A stretch of DNA of 64,000 nt from Thamnidium elegans (taxonomy: Eukaryota; Mucoromycota; Mucoromycetes; Mucorales; Mucoraceae), in the NCBI GenBank assembly GCA_025201345.1, contig JAIXMG010000012.1:744001-808000 (forward strand). The letters run 5' to 3'. How positions within the stretch are numbered: the stretch's first letter is position 1; each line of letters begins with the position of its first letter. This document shows positions 48,287 to 60,118 of the stretch, piece by piece. Both the position numbers and the translations under genes were made by a program. The notes beneath the pieces were generated by a model, which saw only the letters and a program-made list of their open reading frames with translations, was not told the DNA's origin and searched no databases.

Positions 48287-48785
48287 TCAAGGTTTATTAG
48301 CTTTTTTTAGCAGTGTTTGTGGAGGAAGTACGAGAACAGGATCATACTTTTGTAACCCAACACATTCCAAATGCCGCTGTACAAACGCGCAAGTTGGAAT
48401 GATCAGTGTTCCAGACTCTTTAGCCCAATCTAGGCACTCTTTTACTAATTTATCGCCTAGTCCCATATGTCGATAAGCAAACGGTATTTCCTAGTTTGAC
48501 AAAAAAAAAAATCATTAACCTATAAAAAAAAAACTTTCGTTATTCTAATATAAACACTTACAATGTGATATGTTTCAATGACATTTTTTACTGTCGTTGG
48601 CAAGTAACAGATAGCAGCTAAAAAAGACAATGAATTAACATACATATAATATATTTTTTTTTACCCCTGTTTTTTTTTTTACCTGTACTTCCTTTAGAAT
48701 CTAACTTTATAAGAAACATGCATAGTTCTGGGTCATGAATAACTTGGAAAGGGTCATTGGGTATTTTATGCTGTTGTTCCAACAT
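48287..48785 (-). CDS. Small GNAT-fold acetyltransferase-like protein (NATD1/YidJ type)
   Basis: Three exons on the minus strand start MLEQQHKIPNDPFQVIHD and give about 105 residues. The first has the substrate-like strand ELCMFLIKLDS. The second gives AICYLPTTVKNVIETYHI, and the third EIPFAYRHMGLGDKLVKECL followed by SGTLIIPTCAFVQRHLE. The order (YHT-E-P motif, R-x2-GLG acetyl-CoA loop, P-x-C-x-FV) matches the short Gcn5-related N-acetyltransferases of the NATD1/YidJ group (about 95-110 aa). The substrate is unknown in the family as I know it. The stop follows LLKKANKP at 48287. Confidence 0.8.
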
Positions 48786-48996
48786 GTTGTATTTTATATT
48801 ACTAGTGAAGAATAATTTCGAAAAGGGTGGTAAGCTTGTCTTTAACCGTTGTCCAAAAGTGTATTGTAAAAATGGAAAAGGTGTTGTATCTTGCGTTAAT
48901 TCTTTTTTTTTATTGTTGTTATTATCATTATTTTTTTTCGAGTTTAATGTTGTCATGACAATACACAAAAAAAAAAAAAAAGAAAAAAAAAAGAGA

Positions 48997-49030
<34 letters not shown>

Positions 49031-49117
49031 TTAAAGGGAAAAATAAGAAAAAAAAAATAAACGGGAAAAGAAAAATATTTATAGCTTTTTTTTATACAAA
49101 TCTTTTTTTTTTTTAAT

Positions 49118-52100
49118 CTAGTTTATTGAACATTGACACGAAAATTTACCAAGATAATAACAAATGGCCATTAATAAAATAATAAAAGAGAATTGATGTC
49201 CAGTAAATGATAGTTCATCATTTAGAATCACAACATGACTGTTTCTACGCTCTTCTTGTACCTAAAATAAACATAAAAAAAAATATTCAGTTATGGTTGC
49301 ACCAAAAAACCCCATGGTCTAAATATACTTTTTACCTTATTCATGTGATTTGATTCTAATAATAATAACAATAAAAAAAAAAATTACTATCAATTTTTAA
49401 AAATGGTCTAAGCTTCTTTTTCTTACCTTTACCGGTTTCCTTGGTAACAGTTATGGATTCATCAGCACGGGCCTCAATTCGTTCATCCTCTACATCTTGT
49501 TCATTTAGCAACAGATTATTCCAATAAAAAGTCGGTTTGGCGCCGGGTTTACAATCCAAATTCTGTCTAATAAACACTTGTACAGTTTTCCCATCCAATT
49601 CATTTTTTTCGGTATATATACGTAACCCCATTGTATCTGGTCTCATTTCCACCCGAATACCCTGCACAGGCTGCGTTTCAATCGAGTAGCCAAACGGATA
49701 CATACTTGGATGCGTCCGCAGATCTGTGCACCACATGGACTGCAACACACTTGTATTCTTACTACGATACTGTCTAGCCGACGGTGCATGTTTAGCAATA
49801 AATTGAATCTGATACTCCTTTTCTTTATCGTTAAAAGTTTCCAATATGATTTTACCGGCTACTCGACGGATATAAGGAGGGCACCCATTCTGCCTCAAAT
49901 AGTTTTGAACGCGATCGATACAAGCTGGTACTTCCGTCGTCAGCAGACGTGAGATAGCTGATGGTAGTGGTGTAACACCTGCCATATCCAAATGGGCAAT
50001 AAATGTTGCTTTTACACCAATCAAACGGTGTTGTGTGGATCTCAATGGTTCAAGTGCCCAACCGTATGTAATAAATGATCCTCGCATATGATGACTTACC
50101 GGTGGTATCAGTTCATCACTAACACTAGTGGAAGCAACATATATACCTCCTGTCGTCACATTACTTTCAATACAAGTCAGTACTGAAAAATCTCGACTCT
50201 GTATAGGGAACAAACTCTTCATTTCCATATAAACCAAGTATTCCTTTTGCGAAAACCTTTCTACAACATGTCCATCTTCCAAGTACTCATCCCCTTTATT
50301 TTGTATAAGTAAAATCGAATTAAAAAAAAAAGGGTCGACTTACATATCTTTCTAGCTCCAAAACATTGAACTACGGAACAAATCTGTTCAGGTGTCCAAG
50401 CTCCATAAAACGTCGAATCACTTCGCATCACTGGTAATTTACTTCCTTCCACTGACTGTGTATAAAGTTTAGTTCGATTATTTCTTTCGCCGATTAATTT
50501 CCAGTTGCTTATATCACTATTTGCATACGACTTTAATTGATCCATACATTGTTTACGTGCACTACGATGTCTACTGGCTGGATACAATTTTGATCCCGCC
50601 ACAGCCTGCGTTCCAAAATCCTTTTTAATTGTTGGCGATGCTAATTCACGAATAGGCGATAATGGGTTACTTGTCGTAACATCTTCTGGGACAGGATCAA
50701 GAGACGATCGGGCAGAGGAAGATGCAGAAGAAGAGGTAGTAGAGGAAGAAGGTCTATCGATTAAAGAGACCTCGTCTGCAAACGTGATATGCTTAGTAGC
50801 TGTGGAACTAGGTCGAGAAGATAACGAGGATAGACGAGGAGGAGGGTTGGATAATATAACTGTGTTGTATTTTCTTTCGGGAGGTTGTAGTAATTGCTGA
50901 TCTGGCAAGGGACCTAATGTAGGCGAAGGTTGTGTATGAATGGATATATTATTGGAAGAGTTAGAAATATTACTGTGTTGAAGTATACTTCTACCAAGAA
51001 AAAAATAGTTAATTTAACCATTAGAATATAGAAGAAAAAAAGGACCTACTGAGGAGATAGTCTAAGGGGTGTTTGATTTGAAGAAGAAGTATTAGAAGAT
51101 AAAGTAGAAGAAGAAGGTGGGGGAGTTTGTTGTATCCGTAACCGATCGGCTTTTTTCTTTAGGTAATTATCTATGGACGCAATAACTAATGGCTTTCTAG
51201 CCAATGATTTTTTCGTTAAGCCAGGTATCCAGCCTTTTATACTTTCTTGTGTAATATATGTAACTTTGGTAGAAACTGGTGTTGTACTTAATTGTTTTAA
51301 TACCCAACCTTGCAACTAAAAAAAAAAAAAGTTAGTACCGATAAATTAAAAAAAAAGAAGAGGAATTTACTTTGACTTGATTTCTATTTTTTCCCGGTGT
51401 CTTTGGTAATTTAGGCGTATCAACACTTGTACACGCAAATAAAATCTCACCATCTGTTGAGCATTCAATTTTTTCTACTAGCGTAACATCATATGGTCTA
51501 AACAAAGTATAAATTAACACATACATAATTTCTATATATCATTATATAAAATTACTTTGAAGTTGCAGTTGACTTGTAAGATTCATAAGTTAATGAAGTG
51601 GTATCGTTTAAATTTTCAATTAATTTGCCTTCATCAAATCTAATAAAAAAATAAAGTTATTACATAATCATCTCCCCTTTTTTTGTTGTATAATTTACTG
51701 TTCATCCCATAATTTTCTCATGCCAATGACATAAAAAATCGATTGAGGAGTAAAACCCTGAATAATCGATTCTCCACGAAAAAATGCAGTCTTTTCTAGA
51801 GAATTTTGAAGCATATAAACAGTGGTGCCGCTCTTATGTTTCAAGACCTTTTTCCATTCGCTATCTTTTAAATGATTTCTGATAGATATGACAGAATGAT
51901 CAGCTAAACTTGTATAGTAACTGGGTGAATTAAACTGCAATAAACTATTATCTTGCCGAGGAATGTTGTTAATGTCACCTAATGCGTTTAATGTCATATT
52001 GACATCCTCGTCGTCATCACTGAATATGTAGTGAGGTCTGGCATTTGTGTCAATGTCAGAATCGAGTTCGGTCACTATACCACTATCTCTGTCAAGGAAA

Positions 52101-52162
52101 TTTTTATTATTATTTATTCTTAAAAATGGATCCTCTTGTCTTTTTCTAATCTTGCTATACAT
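49118..52162 (-). CDS. Two-START-domain lipid-binding protein with C-terminal membrane helix
   Basis: Exon 1 (about 51700-52162) starts MYSKIRKRQEDPF; after an acidic N-terminus comes a first START-like domain: NHLKDSEWKKVLKHKSGTTV, GESIIQGFTPQSIFYVIGM, YDVTLVEKIECSTDGEILFA, and an end helix in RKPLVIASIDNYLKKKAD. A Ser/Pro-rich linker follows, then a second START-like domain: DISNWKLIGERNNRTKLYTQ, STFYGAWTPEQICSVVQCFG, SLFPIQSRDFSVL, SFITYGWALEP and TTEVPACIDRVQNYL. After a further beta-rich block the last exons give NDELSFTGHQ and a hydrophobic helix (FSFIILLMAICYYLG) five to ten residues before the stop, which suggests a tail anchor. A 20-nt exon (49336-49355) lies in the C-terminal part. 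Intracellular sterol or phospholipid transfer is the family role; the ligand is not predicted. Confidence 0.82.
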
Positions 52163-52665
52163 GTTTTTTATTTAAAAAAAATAAGAGGGAAAGAGTTTTT
52201 TAATAAAAAAAAAATACGTTTAAAAAAAAAATGTATGGCTGTAATTGGAAACTAAACATTATCTATTATTAACAGTGTAACGAGTATTCTAAAATACAAA
52301 TTATGTGGTAGTTTTTTTTTTAAAAAAATGCTTTATGATTTTAAACCTCTTTTTTTTATATTGCTGTACTCCGTATTTAAAATAAAAACGATCCATTGTG
52401 TCCGTCATAATTCACTGTAATATAAAAGTATCATATAAATATTGGACATGTATAAAGATATATCTTTTACACGTGTAATACTCTAAATTAAGGCATGTTA
52501 CATTCGTACCTTTTTCTTTTTTTCATTTGTCAATTTTTTTTAAATTAATGACGCGCTTACGCAAAACAGACAAGTTTGCCTTCAAAGTATATATGTACCT
52601 TCTGTATTACTAACCTTCTAACACTTCTTTTTCAATTGTATAAAATGTCGTTCCAAACTTAAGCG

Positions 52666-52699
<34 letters not shown>

Positions 52700-53184
52700 G
52701 TGAAGCGATCAATTCAATTATCATCTTTTTCTGCAGTTATGGATACGAAATGAAATGACCTGTTGGCTTGACAACAATAGATCTCAGTCGATATATAACG
52801 TAGCAACGTGCGGCACCGTCAAGTATTGGTTTTTAAAAAGAAAGATATAATTTCCTTTTTTATTTTGGCTAATCAAACAAGTCATACGAACCACTTACAA
52901 ATATAACGATTGATCTGCCCTTTTTTTTTTACCAAGTAACTTTGTATGAGAGCAAACGTGTATAAATCTGATAAGACCAAGTATTTACATATTCCAATAA
53001 AGCTATTTTTGGGATTCCGTTATTTTTTATGTACAGCGCCAACACACTTGTTGTTTTTCTTTGATCGACACGATAGACACTACTATTGGCTTAGACTTCC
53101 AAGTTTTCCACAATATATATATATAGAAAAAAAATTACCTGCCGTTTCCCTCTCCCTCTCTCTTTCACTCCAAAATAATAAAAA
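52163..53184. other. Divergent intergenic region with a 32-base T run
   Basis: About 1.0 kb between the START gene and the phosphomannomutase gene. It contains an uninterrupted T run at 52667-52698 and a CT-rich stretch (about 53147-53168) just before the phosphomannomutase ATG, a pyrimidine-rich leader often seen in fungal promoters. A plus-strand ORF at 52946-53260 runs through that leader and into exon 1 in another frame; I do not accept it. Confidence 0.5.
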
Positions 53185-54179
53185 ATGTCTCCAGTTACTG
53201 AATTCACTAACCGTCAACATCCTGATACCGTTGTTCTTTTCGATGTCGATGGTACATTAACTCCTGCTCGTAACGTAAGTCGAACGAACCAACAAAAAAA
53301 AAACAACAACGCGATTAAAGATTATTTTTTTTAGTTTATTTCTAAAGAAATGAAGGATACTTTAGCTCAACTTCGTACAAAGGTAGCTATTGGTTTTGTT
53401 GGTGGTTCAGATATTGCTAAACAATATGAACAACTTGGAAGTACCAGTAAGTTTTAGTGACGATAAAAAAGTGATTTATATTAATTTTTATTTTTTCTAG
53501 TTTTGGAAGATTTTGATTTTTGTTTTGCAGAGAATGGACTTACAGCTTATCGTTTAAGTGAAAAATTAGCTTCTCAGGTAATTTTATTTTTGAATTAAGA
53601 AAAGAAAAGATAGTAATGAATTATATAGAGTTTTATTGAATGGATTGGTGACGAGGAATATAACAAGTTGGTCAACTTTGTTTTACGTTATATTGCAGAT
53701 ATGGATCTTCCCAAGAAGCGGTAAGTCACCAAAAAAAAAAAAAAAAAAAAAAGGATTTTTTACTTAAACTTTTTTAAAAAAAAAGTGGTACATTTATTGA
53801 ATTCCGTAACGGTATGATCAATATTTCACCTATCGGTCGTAACTGTTCCAGAGAAGAACGTAACGAATTTGAGAAATACGATCTTGCTCGTGGTCTTCGT
53901 AAGAACTTTGTCGAAGCACTTAAAACCGAATTCTCTCATTTATCTTTAACATACTCTATTGGTGGACAAATTTCATTTGATGTTTTCCCTACCGGTTGGG
54001 ATAAGACTTACTGTTTACGCTATCTTAAGCCAGATGGTTTCAAGACAATCCATTTCTTTGGTGATAAGACCTTTAAGGGTGGTAACGATTATGAAATCTA
54101 TAGCGATCCTAGTGTTGTTGGTCATGCTGTTACCTGCCCTGAAGATACTATCCGTATTCTTGGCGAACTCTTTCCTTAA
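53185..54179 (+). CDS. sec53: Phosphomannomutase (Sec53/PMM family)
   Basis: Converts mannose-6-phosphate to mannose-1-phosphate for GDP-mannose, needed for N- and O-glycosylation and GPI anchors. Five to six exons give about 255 residues, the usual size. The start is [14 protein letters not shown]. The HAD nucleophile motif is [15 protein letters not shown]; further signatures are [50 protein letters not shown]-type strand with [20 protein letters not shown], and the metal-binding [17 protein letters not shown]. The last exon (about 53786-54179) ends ILGELFP. Confidence 0.96.
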
Positions 54180-55520
54180 ATAAACATTATTTTTTTCTTT
54201 TGCGTTCATGTATAATCACCGCTAATTTGATTTATTTATAAAAATTGATGATATTAGTACCGATTAAAATAATTAATAAACTAGTCAAGAGGGGGAGCTG
54301 TCTTTTTTTTTTATTATTGTAATACGTTCAATTGATTCTGTAAAATAGTGGCATGGTACAACAATTCCTTTTATTTCTTTTACTAGGGCTTTAGAAGTTA
54401 ATACCTCAAAGACAGTTTGAAGTTAAGAGGATAAGTTTATTAGATATGATTCCAAATAGGTTCATATTCCGAACATTTAGAAAATGTTTAAAGACAATTA
54501 GGAAGAAATGTCTTATTGCTTCACATTCAAATAGTCACGTTTGACTATTGACCAAAAATTTAGAGCGTAAGGTGGGAATAGACGTACTTGTGTCTTCTAC
54601 CTTACTCCTTTATAATGTGAATAAAAGCGTTGTTATGTAACCAGTTAAAATCTCTTCAATTTTTTGCGCAAGCCTATTTTTCCAAAGTTTAGCCAACAAA
54701 ACGTAAATAATGCTCTTAGGAGAAATCTTGAATATTCGTACACTTGTATTTGAAACAAACATAAACCTTTACGGCAATTTCTAATAAACATATATATAAA
54801 CACGTCAGATATTAACATGCTTCATAGTAATTATTTGAAAATACTTCTCTTTAAACAATGCTTGGTAAGCTAGGAAAAACTATAAATAATCAACACTTAT
54901 TTTTACAACCTTGCTTCACCAATGAAGCTGACCATGATCAGACGTAAAGCAACCTTAATTGCAATAGCACCTTCATTATGTCTACAAATGCTGGGTCAAG
55001 CTGTATTAAGTATGGGTTTCCATAAAACAAGAGTATTCTTTTTTAAATTCATTCATTCTTGACCGGATTTCCACGTCAAGGAAGCTGACCTTAATCAGAC
55101 GACAGAGCAACCTTAATCGCAAAGTCTCCTTCCGAACTACTAAGAATCAAATACCAAGGAACAAGCGGGTCATACATAAGAGATGATGAAGTAGATTTTT
55201 AAAAAAAAATTGGTTGATGAAAGAGAAGACACCCACCAAATAAAAGGTGACGTATTTTTACTTTTTCTTTCCGACTACTTAAGACTTAAAAAAATTGGAA
55301 CTCCAATTGGTCAGGAAACTTGGTCAAAACACTGCTTAAAAAATGGTGATTCGAGAAGGTCCCTTATATTGAGCTACTGAAATTTCAAATAATAGAGCTT
55401 TTTATTTCATTACATAATACTAATACTAAAAGTTAAAAAAAAAAAAAAAAGGATATACAATCATTACAATTGCTACATAAGATAAGTGTATAAACTACAC
55501 GAGAAATAACGGTAATAAAA
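54180..55520. other. Intergenic region with no supported gene
   Basis: About 1.3 kb of AT-rich sequence containing the imperfect direct repeat described separately. No reading frame of note on either strand. It carries the 3' flanks of the convergent genes on each side. Confidence 0.5.
54924..55132. repeat. Imperfect direct repeat, two copies of about 52 bp
   Basis: Copy 1 starts gaagctgaccatgatcagac at 54924 and copy 2 gaagctgaccttaatcagac at 55081. Both continue with gcaaccttaat(t/c)gcaa and end in a ccttc block; about four in five bases agree, with one small indel. The core tgacc-atga-tca is close to a palindrome. Similar but inverted words (ttaaggtca ... tgaccttaa) occur at 63006-63027. 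Origin unknown. Confidence 0.5.
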
Positions 55521-57336
55521 TTACTTTTTGTCTTTTCCTTTCTTAAAAATTGATTTAAATCTGGAATTGTTCGTGATATCATCTGGTGTAGTGGCATTGA
55601 CATTCCTCTTGATAGAACTAATAAAGCCGTCGTCTTTTTTAGGTGAATGAGGTCTTTTCAAGCTGCTTCTAATATCAGGTTCAGAAGGTGTTTCCGTAAT
55701 AATTTCAATGTTTTCCAAAATCATCAATCGGAATACAAGCATCATTGATAATATTGGCAGTAATTTACTTAATTCAGATATATGAGAGGGGACTAGAAAT
55801 TCCGAGGAACGAGTTATTCTTGCTACATAACCAAGTTTAAAATCACACACATCAAAAAAAGCTTTGAATTTAAAAGTAGCGATTCCTAAAGAGACAATAT
55901 TCTTCATTTTAGTACGGTTATAATCACAACGTCGAAACAAAGCCCAGAGAATATCTTTCATTTCTTTTCCTATTTTGAAATGTCGTTCTTCAATAATTTT
56001 CGTATTATCGTCATTGGCTTTGTCCTCTTCACAAAGGAACTCTAGATTGTTAACTGTAACTAACATATCCACCCTGGTACCCATTTTTTTTGTCTGAAGT
56101 TTATCAGTAGATGGAACTGTTCGTTGCAGGTTTTTTCTTTCACAACTGGAAAGCGAGCAAGACTCTCCACGAAGACTTTTTGATCCACTAATTCTTTCAA
56201 AAAGCAACTCTAAAGGTAACCAAATGCGTGATTGGTGCCACTGTTCACTGTGTTCAATACTAAAATCATCAATGCTTTCATATACTAATAGTAGGTGATC
56301 TAATGAGTGTCTAATCCAATCCTTGATTTGATGCTGATCCTTGTTGTAGTTCATATTATAATCTGAGTTTTGGTACAAAGCTTTTCGGAGGTCTTCGGCA
56401 GTGGTTACATTTGCAAACTGCATCAAATAACTAACAGTATCATCGTCTATTTCAGGGAAAGTAACAGGGTTTATGGATTTCAATTCATCGATTTGGTCTT
56501 CGGAAAATACATTATTTTGTACATAGGTGGAGTCGTCGGGATCAAATATGAAGGAATGACACAAGTGTTCATGAGTACAAGTTAATCCAAATTTAAATAG
56601 ACGTTCCTCCAAATATGACCCGTCTAATAACTGATGCATGTATTTTTTATCCATAGACTGATACTTTTTGATAAATTCAGTCATATATCTATTGCCGTTG
56701 AAATACCTCATAACCATATCGAGATCAAGAGTAATAGCTAAATCAAATTCTTTCTCAAAGTCTGTATCATCTTGCCAGGTACTGCTAGAACTACTAGCTT
56801 GACTTTGATTCGATTTTGTTCTAATAGCTAAATACAGAGTTTATAAAAAAAAAGTATACGATAGTTTTAATTTTGCGTTTATCCTACCTTTTTCATTACT
56901 AGCCTCAGTATTTTGCTTCTAAAAAAAAGAAAAAAAAAACTTCAATAATGACTTTTAAATAATAAGTTATAAAATATACGTTATTATGCACAGTTTGGTA
57001 ATGTGCTTGGTAATTTGTTTGGTTTACAGCTTAATTGATAATATTTTGTGAAGGCTGATTTTTTGACTTGTTGCATGTGATTTCTTTTGATAATTTCTTA
57101 TAAGAAGAGTTGGGAACTTCGCTGATTAAATCAAAGTACTCTTACAGATTTTCTAATAGTTCTTGGGCTTTTTGGCGATGATTATCTTTTGCAAAATTAC
57201 ACACGTCTTCAAGCTCTCTCCTCATTACATACAGATGGTAAGACCGATCTCTATCAGGGAATTCATTTTGTATAGCTCCAAATATGTTTGTTACTGTCCA
57301 ATCTTTTGGGGAAACCGAATTAAAGTAATACAACAT
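55521..57336 (-). CDS. Lineage-specific uncharacterised protein with a possible PD-(D/E)XK-like motif; 5' part interrupted
   Basis: The main exon (55521 to about 56829) encodes over 400 residues without a stop: DLDMVMRYFNGNRYMTEF, RLFKFGLTCTHEHLCHSF, QSRIWLPLELLFERISGS, GTRVDMLVTVNNLEFLCEED and a basic C-terminus (FKSIFKKGKDKK). The Asp in RVDML followed by E-x-D/K in FLCEEDK resembles the PD-(D/E)XK nuclease core, but this is only a pattern. A short exon (KQNTEASNEK, about 56899-56930) joins in frame upstream. Further upstream, one frame reads MLYYFNSVSPKDWTVTNIFG ... RRELEDVCNF, then TAA (about 57142-57144), then EYFDLISEVPNSSYKKLSKE, another TAA, and NQTNYQAHYQTVHNN. Either splicing is unresolved or the 5' end has two nonsense changes. 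Large families with this look are common in Mucoromycota as I recall; no function is assigned. Confidence 0.5.
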
Positions 57337-58183
57337 CTTGACAAAAACAAAAAAAAAAAGAAAAAGAAAAAAACAGAAGGAGCAAAAAGCACGTAAAAAT
57401 GCGTTTTATTTACAATTGATAAAAGCCACAGTGTAGATCACGTTATTTTATTTATGCTTGGAAAAAAAGCAGTGTAATTATAAAAAGGATGAAGAAGTAG
57501 ATGATGTATTGCTGTGAGGATTCTCTTCGTTAGGGACTTTTCATGAGATTTTGTTTTGATATAAGAGACTTGGATGAACCATATAGTGCTACAATAAATA
57601 GACAGTACCAGTAACTAAAACAATTCCAACATTGTGTGCAAAAGAGCTATCGCTTTTATAAATGTATATTATGCCAATCGAACTTGTATGTTTTATGTAA
57701 ACTCAGGTACTCCCATTGGCAACTTTTATTATTCGGATAGTTATACAATTATTCTAAAACTGCAAAGACATCATCCCTAGGCAATTCGATCATAGTATGA
57801 TCGCCATTTACTACTCATATAATCGAAAATATACACTCTATGACATCTTGTGAGGAAAAAAAAGAGGCTGAAAATAAATAAAGTTGTTTACTCTTTTTTT
57901 TACTATTATTATTTCGTAGTGAAATAGTATTATCATTTAATTGAAGAAAAGAGTCTTTTCCCCTTTTTTTTTTTTGATCAGCAAACATCTCCTGATATTC
58001 TGCCAGACTTTTTTTTAATTTATTTCCCGCACCTTTAACTCAATTGGCGTTACATTGTTGTTATTGTTGTATGTCATGAGACTCGGAACTGTTTCCTTCC
58101 GAGAGAAAAAAGTGACTATAAATTTCCCCATCAATTTTTTTTTTTTTAATCTTTTTTCTTTTTTCTTCTTATTTATAACCAAA
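57337..58183. other. Intergenic region upstream of the MSP-domain gene
   Basis: About 850 AT-rich bases between divergent genes, with a T run and CT-rich leader (about 57960-57975 and 58137-58170) before the MSP gene ATG. The plus-strand frame runs open from 58055 upstream of the chosen ATG, but that part translates to Phe/Leu-rich sequence and is more likely leader. Confidence 0.4.
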
Positions 58184-59515
58184 ATGAGAAGACAATATGC
58201 TTCCTCTGTTTATAGCCAAAAAAGTACAACCAGTGCAAAGAGCTCCAGATCCTTTCTTTCCTTGACAACTCCGATATGGCCGACAACAAATGATAGTGCC
58301 ATGAATGAATCCAATCAAACTGGAGTTTGGCAAAGTTTAAAGAGTTGGATACCTAATAACAACAACAAGAAAAAAAAAGATTCGGATTCAATTCTAACCA
58401 CTCGTTCAACATCCTCTATAAATAAATTCAAGCAATTGTTTGTCAAGAAAAAAACCGGTACAGATAACATTTCTCCTAGATTAAGTTTTACTGCAACTGA
58501 AGAAGAAGAAGAAGAAGGTGCTTCTACTTCAACTACTTCTATCAATAATAATTATAAAAAATCAGATGGTCCAGCTGGTATCCTAATCAATAGAGGTTGT
58601 GATTCAGCCGAAGCCATTCTAGAACGTAAAAAAAGAAGATCTCAAAGAAGAGAATATATATTAAAGTTACAGAAGCATAATAAATCTTTACAGCATCATC
58701 ATATAGTGATTAATAAAGAATTACCGATCGAATCTTCTTCTTCTGATACATTACTTACCGATGATGATCATCCAACAAATGCAGTAGCATTACCGTCAGT
58801 AAAAGTAGGCTTTGCAGGTCAATATGACGACGACGACCAAGAAGAAGACGATTGGACAAATCCAAGAATTATGTTTGTTGAACCTAGTCCAGTGCCACGA
58901 TTTCGTAATGTTGCTCCACCACCTCCACCTTCTCCCGCATATTTAAATATACTTATTCAACCACAAGACGACGAAGAAATGGTAATTAAAAGTCCATTAA
59001 TGAACGAAGAAGAAGCCACCATCTTTACCACCAAGAATTCATTTCTTCATATTTCTGATCAACCTAGACATGAGCACCCACTTTATGACGATGAATCAAT
59101 TCAAATCCAAGATAAACCACGTCTTTACTTTAATTCACCCTTAAGACGTGGTCAAACATTAAAATTTTCTTTACAAAATACGATACCTGATGATCATATC
59201 ATTTTATATAAATTTCTTACTAGTAATACAACTCAACAACAACCTGAAAGATACTTTGTACAACCTAGTGCAGGTAAAATGGTTTCAACAGATCAATCCA
59301 ATATCTTGTTGATTTTAAATCAACCACCGAATGAGTTTGTCAAGAAGGATAAAATTATGATTCAGTGGGCTGTTATACAAAAGAATACACGTATTGAACA
59401 GTGGGTAAATAACTTACCAAGCTCTACTAGAAGAAAGTGGATTAATATGTTGGATGAAGAGTGGCCTGATCAAGTGACAATACGAATGACTAGAATAAAA
59501 ATTAGATTTGTATAA
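58184..59515 (+). CDS. MSP-domain (VAP-like) protein with long disordered N-terminus
   Basis: A single-exon frame; the start chosen is MRRQYASSVYSQKS at 58184, because sequence upstream of it looks like untranslated leader. The product has 443 residues. About the first 340 are disordered: Ser/Thr-rich, basic (NNNNKKKKDSDS; KKRRSQRREYILKLQKH), with a poly-Glu run (about residue 108), poly-Pro (VAPPPPPSPAY) and acidic runs. The C-terminal part has the major-sperm-protein fold: PRLYFNSPLRRGQTLKFSL, ILYKFLTSNTT, ERYFVQPSAGKMVS, ILLILNQPP and KDKIMIQWAVIQ. MSP domains of VAP proteins bind FFAT motifs at contact sites. I see no C-terminal membrane helix, unlike VAPs, so this is probably a soluble MSP protein. 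It ends with RMTRIKIRFV. Confidence 0.75.
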   Translation: MRRQYASSVYSQKSTTSAKSSRSFLSLTTPIWPTTNDSAMNESNQTGVWQSLKSWIPNNNNKKKKDSDSILTTRSTSSINKFKQLFVKKKTGTDNISPRLSFTATEEEEEEGASTSTTSINNNYKKSDGPAGILINRGCDSAEAILERKKRRSQRREYILKLQKHNKSLQHHHIVINKELPIESSSSDTLLTDDDHPTNAVALPSVKVGFAGQYDDDDQEEDDWTNPRIMFVEPSPVPRFRNVAPPPPPSPAYLNILIQPQDDEEMVIKSPLMNEEEATIFTTKNSFLHISDQPRHEHPLYDDESIQIQDKPRLYFNSPLRRGQTLKFSLQNTIPDDHIILYKFLTSNTTQQQPERYFVQPSAGKMVSTDQSNILLILNQPPNEFVKKDKIMIQWAVIQKNTRIEQWVNNLPSSTRRKWINMLDEEWPDQVTIRMTRIKIRFV

Positions 59516-60118
59516 GTTTTTTTTTTCATTTTTGGAATAAATAAAGTAGTTTATTGACAGGAAAGGCCCCCCCCCCTTTTTTTTTTGGACATATATCACA
59601 CATACGTATTTTATGTACAGTTATTCTCAGACAGAGGCTTTTTTTCTTTCCAAATGAAGTATTACTTGGACATCAAGAAATTGGTATATCTCGTGTTACG
59701 TCAGTACAATTACTATACAAGACCCGTTTTTTGTATATGAATTTCATACGATGCGCTACTACCTCAGTGTTGCTTTTATTTTCTTATCTGTTGTGGTCAA
59801 CTATTGACCACAATGATATGTAGTGCTTACCTTCATTTCCTAATGTTAGTCAAGCCTTTTGTAACTCAGACGAAAAAAAAGGAAATAGGGGAGGTTCAAA
59901 GGAAAGGAGAAGCCTACGTCATCTTGTCGCCAGGAAAGTTAACTAGAAGCGGCGTTTGCAACCCATACAAGGGGACAAATTTTTTCTGTGTGCCTGAAGG
60001 GAAAATTAGAGTAAAAAAGTAGTCCATCCTGGCATTAGATTTTATTTTAATATTTATTTTTTTATATCAGTTTTCTTTTTTTTTCTTTTTTAAATTTTTA
60101 AAAACCACCCCTCTCAAA
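59516..60118. other. Intergenic region, promoter of ATP1
   Basis: About 600 bases with a C9 run at 59569-59577 followed by T, and a pyrimidine-rich leader (about 60058-60100) before the ATP1 start. Short ORFs here lack recognisable features. Confidence 0.4.

Noticed and set aside
48757..49116. 119-codon plus-strand ORF ending in poly-Lys
   Set aside because: It is antisense to the GNAT gene, and its tail is a translated A-rich tract.
52946..53260. 104-codon plus-strand ORF upstream of phosphomannomutase
   Set aside because: It runs through the CT-rich leader and exon 1 of the real gene in another frame.
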